DNA of 18,330 nt, taken from contig CAIVNT010000549.1 of NCBI GenBank assembly GCA_903907305.1, positions 1 to 18,330 on the forward strand, written 5' to 3'. The position numbers were made by a program, and so were the translations under genes. Source of the DNA: an uncultured Ignavibacteriota bacterium (GTDB lineage: Bacteria > Bacteroidota > Ignavibacteria > UBA10030 > UBA8401). Positions 1 through 9,000 of this stretch are shown in pieces. Positions within the stretch are counted from its first letter, which is position 1. Each line of letters starts with the position of its first letter. Under the pieces are notes generated by a model. It saw only the letters and a program-made list of their open reading frames with translations. It was not told where the DNA came from and searched no databases.

Positions 1-608
1 AAAAAGCATTCTGTTCGGGCCAGGACTTGAAAGAATACCGCGATTCCAAAAGCTCCATGAAGGATATGCTGGAGAAACAGTATAATCCCATCATCAAACA
101 GATGCGGTCGATGGAAAAACCGATCATCGGCATGATCAACGGTGTCGCTGCGGGTGCAGGATTCAGTTTCGCGCTGGCGTGCGACATGCGCATCATGTCC
201 GACAAAGCAAAATTGATCCAGGCTTTCGTCCGCATCGGACTCGTAGCGGATTCGGGAAGTCACTGGTTCCTTCCCCGCCTTGTGGGAACAGCAAAAGCGT
301 TCGAGTATGCCGCAACAGGTAAAGACATCGATGCCGCTGAAGCAAAAGAAGTAGGACTCGTTAATCACATTGTCCCGGCTTCAGAGCTGGAAAAATTGAC
401 CTACGAACTTGCTCTGAAACTCGCGCAGGGTCCCACCAAAGCGATCGGCATCATCAAACGGACTCTGAACAAATCCCTCACTATGACATTTGATGAACTG
501 CTGAGTTACGAAGCAATGATGCAGGAGGTCGCAGCCCAATCCGCCGATCACAAAGAAGGTGTTTCGGCATTCATCGAGAAACGTCCGCCGAAATTCGAAG
601 GAAAGTGA
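1..608 (+). CDS. Enoyl-CoA hydratase/isomerase family protein (PaaG-like), 5' partial
   Basis: Crotonase-fold enzyme acting on acyl-CoA thioesters. The reading frame is open from base 3, and the first codons read K-A-F-C-S-G-Q-D-L, the conserved CoA/oxyanion-hole motif, so the gene starts upstream of the window; a TTG at 27 is not the true start. Further on, GVAAGAG forms the second oxyanion-hole segment, then IGLVADSGS with LPR, and the C-terminus ends SADHKEGVSAFIEKR-PPKF, much like PaaG (ring-1,2-epoxyphenylacetyl-CoA isomerase). The Asp in VADSG sits where PaaG-type isomerases carry their acid. A Glu in the FEYAATG segment aligns with the second crotonase Glu, while the usual Q-P-E glutamate is absent (QAF). 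Isomerase or hydratase both remain possible. It lies 26 nt before the methyltransferase gene and is probably co-transcribed with it. Family is firm; substrate is unknown. Confidence 0.9.
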   Translation, partial: KAFCSGQDLKEYRDSKSSMKDMLEKQYNPIIKQMRSMEKPIIGMINGVAAGAGFSFALACDMRIMSDKAKLIQAFVRIGLVADSGSHWFLPRLVGTAKAFEYAATGKDIDAAEAKEVGLVNHIVPASELEKLTYELALKLAQGPTKAIGIIKRTLNKSLTMTFDELLSYEAMMQEVAAQSADHKEGVSAFIEKRPPKFEGK

Positions 609-634
609 ACCGCAACATTATTCGTTCGGAATAA

Positions 635-1276
635 ATGCAAATGATGGACAGACATCAGATGAATGTTGATGCACTTATGGAATACATCATTCCGTCACAG
701 AGCGACCGGCTTCTGCATCAATCCGGTTTTGATCTCGTCCGTGAATACTTCCACATTGCACAACAGATCCCTCCTGCCGGATTACCGGTTCTTGAACTTG
801 CCACCGGTACGGGGCGGATGAGTGCCGTGCTTGCATCCCTGTTTCCTTCCGTTATCACCGGTGATATTTCATTATCCGATCTGCCGAGAACGCTCAACAG
901 AATTCCTTCACAATATTCACATCGGGTCGGTTTCCTGCAGTTGGATATGGAACAGCTTCCTTTCCGGACAGGTAGTATCCAATCGATCTTCTGTTTGAAT
1001 ACCCTGCATGAAACTGAACATCCTCAGCATTGTCTTCAAGAAATGATCCGGATTGCACATCACAACGGCCATCTTGTGATCGGTGATTTCAATAGAACGG
1101 GATTTGATGCGATGCAGAAGATCCATCAGACTGTTTATCACAACGATCATTCGGAAGGGACGATCACGAGTGAAGCGATCAAAGAAATTCTTGAACGGTC
1201 TTTCGATAGCATCCGTACCGTCGCGACCCCACTGAACATCACGTTTATCGCAACAAAGAAGCATTCATCGCCATAA
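635..1276 (+). CDS. Class I SAM-dependent methyltransferase
   Basis: A 213-residue cytosolic methyltransferase of the Methyltransf_11/25 type. SAM-binding motif I is VLELATGTG at residues 52-60. Motif II ends in the acidic GD at 76-77, motif III is LDMEQLPF at about 103-110, and motif IV/V spans FCLNTLHETEHP at 119-130. The substrate cannot be read from the sequence; the short C-terminus (residues 150-213) would form the acceptor pocket. The ATG at 635 is the first in frame; ATGs two and three codons later are equally possible because no strong ribosome-binding site is visible, only CGGA a few bases upstream. It follows the CoA hydratase gene closely. No terminator is seen after it. Confidence 0.82.
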   Translation: MQMMDRHQMNVDALMEYIIPSQSDRLLHQSGFDLVREYFHIAQQIPPAGLPVLELATGTGRMSAVLASLFPSVITGDISLSDLPRTLNRIPSQYSHRVGFLQLDMEQLPFRTGSIQSIFCLNTLHETEHPQHCLQEMIRIAHHNGHLVIGDFNRTGFDAMQKIHQTVYHNDHSEGTITSEAIKEILERSFDSIRTVATPLNITFIATKKHSSP

Positions 1277-1330
1277 ATAAAAATCTCCTTTCCGCTTTTG
1301 CGATAATAACAATACGCCTCCATATTTTAA

Positions 1331-1359
1331 TTGATTTCCACCTTTTTCGGTGGTACAAT
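1331..1359 (+). promoter_or_regulatory. Candidate sigma-70-like promoter of the phosphofructokinase gene
   Basis: TTGATT (1331-1336) and TACAAT (1354-1359) are separated by exactly 17 nt and match the -35 and -10 consensus at 4/6 and 5/6. The spacer holds a perfect inverted repeat, CCACC (1338-1342) and GGTGG (1349-1353), around a 6-nt loop. Transcription would start near 1366, leaving a leader of about 90 nt. This is a sequence match only. Confidence 0.45.
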
Positions 1360-1454
1360 CTTTGAGTCTTTATACATTTGGTTCTTGTATCATCTGTTTC
1401 AAGACAAAAGACTCTGTATCCATCTGAAAATCAGAATAAACGAAAGGAATAGTT

Positions 1455-2615
1455 ATGCGAATCGGAATCCTTACCGGGGGCGGCGATGTGCCCGGACTTA
1501 ATCCCTGCATCAAAGAAGTGGTGTATCACGCAACAAATGCCGGCGCGGAAGTGTACGGCATCCGGCGCGGCTGGGGAGGATTGTTGAACTTTGATATGAA
1601 CAATCCCGATGATCAAGATCAATGGGTGATTCCGCTTACCAAACAGAATACACGAACCATCGGACGATCAGGCGGAACATTCCTTCACACATCGCGGACG
1701 AATCCGCAAAAAGTGAAATGGTCCGACATTCCGATATTCCTGCAGGACCCGAAGAATCCCCCGAAAAGCGGAGATCCGGTCAGCGATTTTACACCGCACG
1801 TTCTGAAAGTGCTGGAATATCTCAAGATCGATGTGATGATCGCCATCGGCGGTGATGACACGCAAAGTTTTGCCGTGAGACTGCATGACGAAAAATTTCC
1901 CGTTGTTTCCATTCCCAAAACAATGGACAACGACGTCTACGGAACAGATTACTGCATCGGCTTCTCCACTGCCGTTACACGCAGCGTTGAATTCATCACC
2001 AACCTTCGTACCTCCGCCGGTTCACACGAGCGCATTGGCGTGATTGAATTGTTCGGAAGGAATTCCGGTGAGACTTCGCTCATCTCCGCGTACCTTGCGG
2101 GAGTTGACCGAGCGATCATCTCCGAGGTTCACTTCGATCCGGAAAAACTCGCTGCGCTACTGATGGAAGATAAACGAAATAATCCGAGCGGCTATGCCAT
2201 CATGACGATCTCCGAAGGTGCACAGATGATCGGCGGAAAAGTTGTGGAATACGGACAAGCGGATGCGTACGGACATAAGAAACTCGGCGGCATCGGTTCT
2301 ATCACCGGCGAAGCGATACAAAAGATCACCGGAGCGCATATCATCAATCAGCAGGTAGCATATCTGATGCGCAGCGGCGAACCCGATGCGCTGGACAGAA
2401 TGGTGGCGATGTGTTATGCGAATCTCGCAACGGACCTCGTCCTCAAAAAACATACCGGAAGAATGGTTGCATTGCGCGATGGCAAATATACCACCGTTCC
2501 GCTGAAATCGATCATGGATGGAACGAAACGTGTGGATGTGCAGGAATTATACGATCAGGAGCAGTATCGTCCCCGCGTCTTCAACGTGATCGGAAAACCG
2601 ATGTTCCTCTATTAA
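1455..2615 (+). CDS. pfp: 6-phosphofructokinase, probably pyrophosphate-dependent
   Basis: Phosphorylates fructose 6-phosphate in glycolysis (cytosol). The N-terminal glycine loop is GGGDVPGLN at 8-16. The phosphoryl-donor site is GGDDT (132-136) and the catalytic loop is PKTMDND (154-160), with D158 as the predicted base; FGRNSG (200-205) and ISEG (252-255) complete the sugar-phosphate site. In the PFK family Gly at the second position of GGDG and Gly before T-I-D-N-D go with ATP, while Asp (GGDD) plus Lys (PKT) go with pyrophosphate. Both PPi-type residues are present here. At 386 residues it is longer than bacterial ATP-PFK (about 320), with extra sequence at about 80-112. AAAGGA (1443-1448) lies 6 nt before the ATG and fixes the start. 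It appears monocistronic, between a promoter candidate and a stem-loop. Confidence 0.9.
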   Translation: MRIGILTGGGDVPGLNPCIKEVVYHATNAGAEVYGIRRGWGGLLNFDMNNPDDQDQWVIPLTKQNTRTIGRSGGTFLHTSRTNPQKVKWSDIPIFLQDPKNPPKSGDPVSDFTPHVLKVLEYLKIDVMIAIGGDDTQSFAVRLHDEKFPVVSIPKTMDNDVYGTDYCIGFSTAVTRSVEFITNLRTSAGSHERIGVIELFGRNSGETSLISAYLAGVDRAIISEVHFDPEKLAALLMEDKRNNPSGYAIMTISEGAQMIGGKVVEYGQADAYGHKKLGGIGSITGEAIQKITGAHIINQQVAYLMRSGEPDALDRMVAMCYANLATDLVLKKHTGRMVALRDGKYTTVPLKSIMDGTKRVDVQELYDQEQYRPRVFNVIGKPMFLY

Positions 2616-2622
2616 AGATCTG

Positions 2623-2680
2623 AAACTCCGGCGACCCAATATGCCAAGGGATTGGCGTTGAAGGCTGCCGGAGTTTTCGT
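2623..2680 (+). terminator. Nested stem-loop, likely terminator or structured leader
   Basis: AAACTCCGGC (2623-2632) pairs perfectly with GCCGGAGTTT (2667-2676). Inside the 34-nt loop a second hairpin forms: GCCAA (2643-2647) with TTGGC (2652-2656) around GGGA, a GNRA-type tetraloop. A competing pairing, CCAAT (2636-2640) with ATTGG (2651-2655), is also possible. The outer stem runs into TTTT, so it may terminate the phosphofructokinase transcript. It also lies only 36 nt before the next ATG and could be a leader element of that gene. No riboswitch class was recognised. Confidence 0.55.
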
Positions 2681-2712
2681 TAGTAAAACGCTGACGATTT
2701 TGAAAGGGCTGC

Positions 2713-3972
2713 ATGAACAAGACACTCCTCTTCCTCGCACTTATCACATCAGTTGCAACACTCACAACGATTTCATATTCCCAATCCGGCAGCACGGGAT
2801 TACCATTTTTGATGATACCTACTTCCGTTGAAGCAAACGGAATGGGGGGTATTTCAACGGTTGCCAATGCATCAAGTCCTTCTTCGATGTTGTTCAATCC
2901 CGCACAGATCGGGATGCACACACAGTCTAACTTCTTCAGTACAGAATTGAACTCCAAACCGACGCTGTGGCTTCCCGCATTCAATCTGAACGATCTTTGG
3001 ATAACAAACTCAACAATCGTCTACGGAATGAAAATGCCGCTGGATGAGAAGTCTTCCTTCAGTATGGGAGTCGGATACTCACGGGTATTTTTAAATCTTG
3101 GTGAATTCATTGTAACAACTGAAGCAGGTCCGGATGCCGTTGCCAGTTTTAAAGGATACGAAGCAAGTGACAATTTCAGCGCTGGTGTCGGCATTGATGC
3201 GGGATATAAAATTGCCGTAGGGACAACGTTCAAAAAAATCACTTCTTCGTTGAGTCCTATTGGGACTGCACAGGAAAGAGGCAACGGAAAAGCCCAACTT
3301 TGGGCGTGGGACTTCGGCATTGTCGGTTCGCTTCCGATCGTTCCATTCATGGAACGGAAGGAATCTCAGGCCGAAAATATTGCTGCGCCATTTCTTTTCA
3401 TCACCGGAGCATATGCCGTGAACAATATCGGAGGCGGTATTTCATACGCAGGCTCCCCCTCCGATCCGTTACCGCGCACAGCACGGTTAGGATTGTCGGC
3501 GAACGCGGGCTTTTCTCTCCGCGTAAAGAATACAATGATAGAGATGGTGAATGTTACCATCGCTCGTGAGGCAGAGAATCTTCTGTTTGAACGATTCAAT
3601 GATGGATCCTGGAAATACACTGGATCATACATCGGCAAGATCAATATCACGCAGAACATTCTTAACGGCGAAGCACACGGATATGTGTGTGTCCGGCGCG
3701 GATTTTCTGCCGGGATCCTCGAGACGGTGGTCATCCGGTCCGGTTCTTATGAAGGGGATGGTAATCTTGTCTATAAAACTTCCGGATATTCCATCAGCAC
3801 ATTAGGTCTTTCCAAATACATCAGTTCTTCAATTCCGGATCAAACCGGATTCAATCCGATCGAATTCTTTGCCTCACATCTGGAGATTCGATTTAACCAC
3901 AGCGCGTATACGGAGCATCCGATCCTTAACGGAACAGAATTCGATACAGTCGTTTTTTCATTTCGTTATTGA
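2713..3972 (+). CDS. PorV/PorQ-like outer-membrane beta-barrel protein
   Basis: Predicted outer-membrane barrel of 419 residues. Residues 1 to about 23 form a signal peptide (Lys at position 3, hydrophobic core, polar S-Y-S-Q end). The mature N-terminus has the family hallmark: GLPFLMIPTSVEANGMGG, then ASSPSSMLFNPAQIG, equivalent to the usual A-x-x-M-G-G-A and NPA-x-L pattern of PorV/PorQ/UPF0164 proteins. The rest alternates hydrophobic and polar residues as in beta-strands, and the protein ends in the aromatic VVFSFRY, a plausible BAM recognition strand. PorV proper shuttles type IX secretion cargo, but many paralogues have unknown roles and none of the other T9SS genes are here. AAAGGG (2703-2708) precedes the ATG. 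Family moderately firm, function open. Confidence 0.75.
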   Translation: MNKTLLFLALITSVATLTTISYSQSGSTGLPFLMIPTSVEANGMGGISTVANASSPSSMLFNPAQIGMHTQSNFFSTELNSKPTLWLPAFNLNDLWITNSTIVYGMKMPLDEKSSFSMGVGYSRVFLNLGEFIVTTEAGPDAVASFKGYEASDNFSAGVGIDAGYKIAVGTTFKKITSSLSPIGTAQERGNGKAQLWAWDFGIVGSLPIVPFMERKESQAENIAAPFLFITGAYAVNNIGGGISYAGSPSDPLPRTARLGLSANAGFSLRVKNTMIEMVNVTIAREAENLLFERFNDGSWKYTGSYIGKINITQNILNGEAHGYVCVRRGFSAGILETVVIRSGSYEGDGNLVYKTSGYSISTLGLSKYISSSIPDQTGFNPIEFFASHLEIRFNHSAYTEHPILNGTEFDTVVFSFRY

Positions 3973-4142
3973 CTGTTGACTCACCCGGGGAGTAACCACC
4001 TATCAATGCTCTTTGGGAACTCATCCCTGACCAACAACTTTTTCTCAATCGTTCTCTACAAGATAGTATCTCCTCTCCGCGAATTCATTTCTAAATTACC
4101 CCACTGTATCGTAATTCGGCAGGAAACAGGTCCATGGAGTAG

Positions 4143-4177
4143 TAAAAAAAATATCCCGCCGTGAATGGCGGAATATT
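4143..4177 (-). terminator. Rho-independent terminator of the hydrogenase operon
   Basis: On the minus strand AATATTCCGCC (4177-4167) pairs with GGCGGGATATT (4160-4150): 11 pairs with one G-T wobble and a 6-nt loop, followed by a run of eight T (4151-4144). It begins 28 nt after the hydA stop. On the plus strand the stem is not followed by T residues, so it should act mainly on the minus-strand operon. Confidence 0.9.
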
Positions 4178-4205
4178 GTCCTTTCAACGAAATCTCCGAT
4201 GACGC

Positions 4206-6041
4206 TTAATGCGCAGCAAATGAATTGTTCTTTTCCATACTTGGATCGTTTTCATTGGTTTTCCATGTGAACACACCCCGTTCCCGGTACCGGGTATGGA
4301 GCAAATGATGCGACATCTCTCCCAATGGTTCTTTCAGGAATTCAGTGTAGAGTGTCTGAACGGCAGGATTCTCGTGTGATTTCCTGAGCGGTTTATTAGC
4401 ATCCTCAGCATAGATCGATTCTGCGCGTTTCTTTCTGATCTCCCATGTTGTCGGGATCGGCTGTCCGCCACCGCCGAGGCAACCACCAGGACAGGTCATC
4501 ACTTCGATGAACGCGTAGGGTGATTCACCTTTCTCAATTTGCTCCATCAAAGTACGGGCATTCTTCAGCGTGTGTGCAGCCGCCACTTTCACTTTCAATC
4601 CGTTCATTTCCACTTCTGCTTCCTTGATCCCTTCCATCCCCCGGACAGCCGTAAAATTGATGTCGGCCAGAGGATTTCCAGTGATCACTTCATACGCAGT
4701 GCGAAGCGCCGCTTCCATCACGCCGCCGGTAGCACCGAAGATCACTGCCGCACCCGTTGATGCGCCGAGCGGATGATCAAAATCCTCTACCGGTAAAGAA
4801 GAGAATTTTATCCCTGTCTCTCTGAACATACGAGCCAACTCTCTCGTCGTGAGAACATAATCAACATCGTAAAATGCATCTTCACTGGACCATGCACGTT
4901 TGTCCTTCCAGAAGTCGAAGGCTCCTCTCATTTCCGGACGGCGCGCCTCATATTTCTTTGCGGTACACGGCATCACCGAAACAACGACGATCTTACGTGG
5001 ATCGATCTCCATCTTCGCCGCATAATATGTCTTTGCAACAGCACCAAACATCTGCTGAGGCGATTTGCAGGAAGAGAGATGTCCCAGAAGATCCGGAAAA
5101 AAGTGCTCGGCAAATTTGATCCAGCCGGGCGAACAGGAAGTGATCATCGGAAGTTTGCCGTTGTTCCTGATTCTGTCGATCAGTTCATATCCTTCTTCCA
5201 ATATCGTGAGATCGGCGGTGAACTGAGTATCGAATACTTTTTTGAATCCGAGTTTCCGGAGTCCAGCCACCATTTGCCCTGTCACCAGACTCCCGGGTTC
5301 CATTCCCATCGCCTCACCGATGCCGACACGGACGGCGGGGGCAGTCTGCACGATCACATATTTTTCAGGATTGGACATTTCCTCGAAGACGCTGTCCGTA
5401 TCGTCACGCTCCACGATGGCACCGGTGGGACAGACAAGCGCGCATTGACCGCAGTATGTGCAGGCAACATTCCCGAGCCCTTTCTCCATATAGGTGGATA
5501 TCCTGGATTTGATCCCGCGTCCCGAGAGTCCTATTGCCGAGACTGTCTGAACGTTCTGGCAGACGGAGATACACCGGCCGCAGAGGATGCACTTATTCGG
5601 ATCGCGATGGATGGCGATGGAACTCGTATCGCATTTCTCCATTTTCTTTGTCCTGACATACCGTTCTTCCTTCACACCAAGATCCGATGCAAGTGATTGG
5701 AGTTCACAATTCTGATTGCGAAGACAGGAGAGACAATCCTTCGGGTGATTCGCCAGCAGGAGTTCGACGCTCGTTTTGCGGGCATCGCGGATACGGGGTG
5801 AATTGGTGACGATCTCCATTCCATCGTACACGCATGCGGTGCAGGAACGGAGAAGTGATTTCGCTCCCTTCACTTCCACAACGCAGACTGCGCAGGAAGC
5901 GTTCTTCGATACATCCTCCATGAAACAGAGTGTCGGGATATTGATACCTCCCCGTTTGCACGCTTCCAGGATCGTTGCATTGAGCGGAGCCTGGTGATCG
6001 TTGCCGTTGATTTTGATATTGACCATTGTTGTCGTATTCAT
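4206..6041 (-). CDS. hydA: [FeFe] hydrogenase catalytic subunit HydA
   Basis: Catalyses reversible H2 oxidation/proton reduction at the H-cluster in a multimeric NADH-linked hydrogenase (cytosolic; no signal peptide). Domains: [2Fe-2S] ferredoxin with C39, C50, C53, C67; His-Cys3 [4Fe-4S] site H99, C103, C106, C112; two [4Fe-4S] sites C151-C154-C157-C161 and C194-C197-C200-C204; H-cluster domain 225-530; fused small-subunit tail at about 535-590. Motif L1 reads TSCSPGW (301-307), L2 MPCTAKKYE (357-365), L3 EVMTCPGGCLGGGGQP (513-528). L1 carries Ser304 where TSCCP has its second Cys. All accessory clusters are intact and the length suits group A trimeric/bifurcating enzymes. Last gene of the operon, 9 nt after hydB; the ribosome site AGGGAA overlaps the hydB stop codon, suggesting translational coupling. 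Bifurcation is inferred from family and partners. Confidence 0.95.
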   Translation of the reverse strand: MNTTTMVNIKINGNDHQAPLNATILEACKRGGINIPTLCFMEDVSKNASCAVCVVEVKGAKSLLRSCTACVYDGMEIVTNSPRIRDARKTSVELLLANHPKDCLSCLRNQNCELQSLASDLGVKEERYVRTKKMEKCDTSSIAIHRDPNKCILCGRCISVCQNVQTVSAIGLSGRGIKSRISTYMEKGLGNVACTYCGQCALVCPTGAIVERDDTDSVFEEMSNPEKYVIVQTAPAVRVGIGEAMGMEPGSLVTGQMVAGLRKLGFKKVFDTQFTADLTILEEGYELIDRIRNNGKLPMITSCSPGWIKFAEHFFPDLLGHLSSCKSPQQMFGAVAKTYYAAKMEIDPRKIVVVSVMPCTAKKYEARRPEMRGAFDFWKDKRAWSSEDAFYDVDYVLTTRELARMFRETGIKFSSLPVEDFDHPLGASTGAAVIFGATGGVMEAALRTAYEVITGNPLADINFTAVRGMEGIKEAEVEMNGLKVKVAAAHTLKNARTLMEQIEKGESPYAFIEVMTCPGGCLGGGGQPIPTTWEIRKKRAESIYAEDANKPLRKSHENPAVQTLYTEFLKEPLGEMSHHLLHTRYRERGVFTWKTNENDPSMEKNNSFAAH

Positions 6042-6050
6042 AAGTGTTCC

Positions 6051-9000
6051 CTATTGATCGTTGAATTCATGACATTTCACATCGCACCGAAGGCACCGGG
6101 TCGCTTCCAGCAGCGCCTCTTCTCCGGTGTAACCGGCAAGCACTTCCTGAAAACTGGAGATACGCTCCTTCACCGGGACCTTCTTCGGTTCGATCATCTT
6201 TGCCTCTTCGGGTTCCAATTCTACTTCGTCCTTATAATTAAATTCCCGAAAGAGCTTATGGAATCGTTTCTCTTTCATCAGATCGTTATCGATCGACTCG
6301 GCCGCATGACGCGCGATCCCCATTGCTTCGGACACCGTGGCCGGCCCGGTCACCGCATCGCCGCCGGCATAGACTGAAGGGATGTTCGTCCTGCACGTCT
6401 GCTGTTGGATCTTCACCGTTCCGTTCTTGCGGAGTTCGACCCCCGCTTCTTTGGCCGCTTCGAAATCCACCTTTTCGCCGATGGCGAGGATGACGTTATC
6501 ACACGGAATGATCTCTTTTTCATTCGTTTCGACCGGTTTCTTCCTGCCGGAACCGTCAAATCCTTCAAACTTCATCTTGTTGATCTCAAGGCCTGTCACT
6601 TTCCCGTTCCGGTCGCCGATGATCCTGTACGGTGCGGACATGAACATGAAGCGGATGTTCTCATCCATTGCATCCTTTACCTCATGCTCGTTCGCCGGCA
6701 TCTCGTCGCGATCACGGCGGTAAACGATCGTGACATCAGAACCGTTCCGCAGACAGGAGCGTGCGGCGTCGATGGCAACATTTCCTGCTCCGACAACGAC
6801 CACTTTTTTCCCGACACGTAACCTGCCGCCGATCGCTAGATCCTCCAGGAATTCATATCCCTGCAGTACACCATCCAACGAGTTCCCGTCAATATGGAGT
6901 TCGATATCCTTTTGCGCTCCGACGGCAATAAACACGGCGTCATTCTGTGACTGGAGTGTTTTCAAGGAGATCTCTTTCCCGATCCGGGTTTTGAAAATGA
7001 ATTTGACTCCAAGTTTTTTAAATAATTCCAATTCTTTGTTGACGACTTCTTTTGGCAAACGATATGCCGGAATGCCGTATTGCAGTATTCCTCCGGCGCG
7101 CGCATGTCCGTCGTACACAGTCACGGCATGTCCGAGACGGACGAGATAGAATGCGGCGGTCAATCCTGCGGGACCTGCTCCGACGATCGCGATCTTTTTA
7201 CCGGTCGAGGAAAGTTTTTCCCTGATCAACCGCTGATAGATCTCTTTTTCTTTTCCCATCTTATAGATCGTGTCGGCAAGGTAACGATGGATCTCGCCCT
7301 GATTCACCGGATCGTCCACCATATCCCGTCTGCAACGCATCTGACAATGGAAATAACAAATGCGACCAACCGTGCCGGGAAGCGGATTATCACGAAGGGT
7401 CAACTCGAACGCTTCTTCGATCCTTCCTTCCTTCAGCAACTGCAGATATCCCGGAATGTTCATATGCAGCGGACAACTGTTCTCGCAGAGCGCCATGAAC
7501 AGATTCTCACAGACTCCCGCCTTACAGCGTTTCTCGGTGATGTGCTTCTCATATTCATCGCGGAAATACCGCAGTGTACTGAGGACAGGATTTGCGCTCG
7601 TTTGTCCCAGACCGCACAGCGATGAATCCTTGATGACATAGCACAAACGTTCGAGTGTGTCGAGATCATCCATCGTACCATCGCCATGCGTGATCTTGTT
7701 CAGGATCGCGAGCGCCTGCGAAAGACCTTCCCTGCACGGCGTACATTTGCCGCACGACTCAGCAGCAGTCACTTCCACAAAATAGCGTGCAACATCCACC
7801 ATACAATTATCCTGATCCATCACGACCATGCCGCCGGAGCCCATGATCGTTCCGAGTTTCGAAAGAGATTCATAATCGACGGGAGTATTGAAATGCTCGA
7901 CGGGAATACAGCCGCCCGATGGTCCGCCTGTCTGCACCGCACGGATCTTCTTCTTCGTACCGGTCCCTTCCCCCATCTGATAAATGATCGTTTCCAGCAT
8001 GGTACCGAGTGGCAGTTCGACGAGCCCGGTATTCTTGATCTTTCCGACGAGCGAGAATACTTTCGTCCCAGTGCTGTTCGTCGTACCAAACTTGGCGAAC
8101 GCATCGCCGCCGATCGCAACGATGACCGGAATATTGAACCACGTTTCAACATTATTGATATTCGTCGGCTTTCCCCATAATCCTTTTTGCGCGGGATATG
8201 GAGGCCGAGGCAGCGGCCGTCCGGCGCGTCCTTCGATGGATGCGATCAGCGCTGTCTCCTCACCGCAGACGAATGCACCTGCACCTTCCACATACGAAAG
8301 ATCGAATGAGAAATCGGATCCGAAAATGTTCATCCCGAGAAAACCAGAGTCCCGTGCAACAGCAACAGCTTTCCTGAATCGCTCAACGGCAAGCGGATAT
8401 TCAGCACGAACATACATGATCCCTTCGGATGCACCCATTACATACGCGCCGATCAGCATCCCTTCGATCAAGGCAAAAGGATCGCTCTCGATCTCGTTCC
8501 GGTTCATATATGCTCCCGGATCCCCTTCGTCCGCATTGCAGATGATATATTTTTGACCGGTTTCAACCTTCTTCATCATTTCCCATTTGATCGCCGTTGG
8601 GAATCCTGCCCCTCCCCGTCCCCGCAACTTTGACCGTTTGATCTCATCCAGCACTGCATCTCGTGACATTTGCGTCAGCGATCGCATCAACGATCTGAAT
8701 CCTCCGACCGCGATATACTCTTCAATATCCTCCGGATCGATCAATCCGGCTTCGCGGAGAACGATCTTTTTCTGTCCTTTGAAGAACGGCAGTTCGTTCC
8801 AAAGCGGAACGCTGATGATCCCCGTTCCGAACTCTATTTTAGCGGTCAGAAAATCCCATCGCTCGATCTTGCAGAGCGCCTTCTTCAGCGGCATGAGACC
8901 TTTCATTAGACTCTCAACGATGTTCTCCGCATCTTTCACTGTCACCTTGTGAAGAATCACAAGCGGCATTCCCGGCAGATAACAATTCACCAGGACCTCC

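Noticed and set aside
1373..1380. TACATTTG, matching the Bacteroidetes -7 box TAnnTTTG
   Set aside because: No TTG-type -33 element at the right distance; the TTGATT-N17-TACAAT pair nearby fits better.
3976..4164. 62-codon plus-strand ORF between the PorV-like gene and hydA
   Set aside because: No ribosome site, no recognisable protein pattern, and its end runs through the hydrogenase operon terminator stem-loop.
5079..5696. 205-codon plus-strand ORF opposite hydA
   Set aside because: Antisense shadow of hydA, whose cluster motifs and H-cluster residues fill this region on the minus strand.
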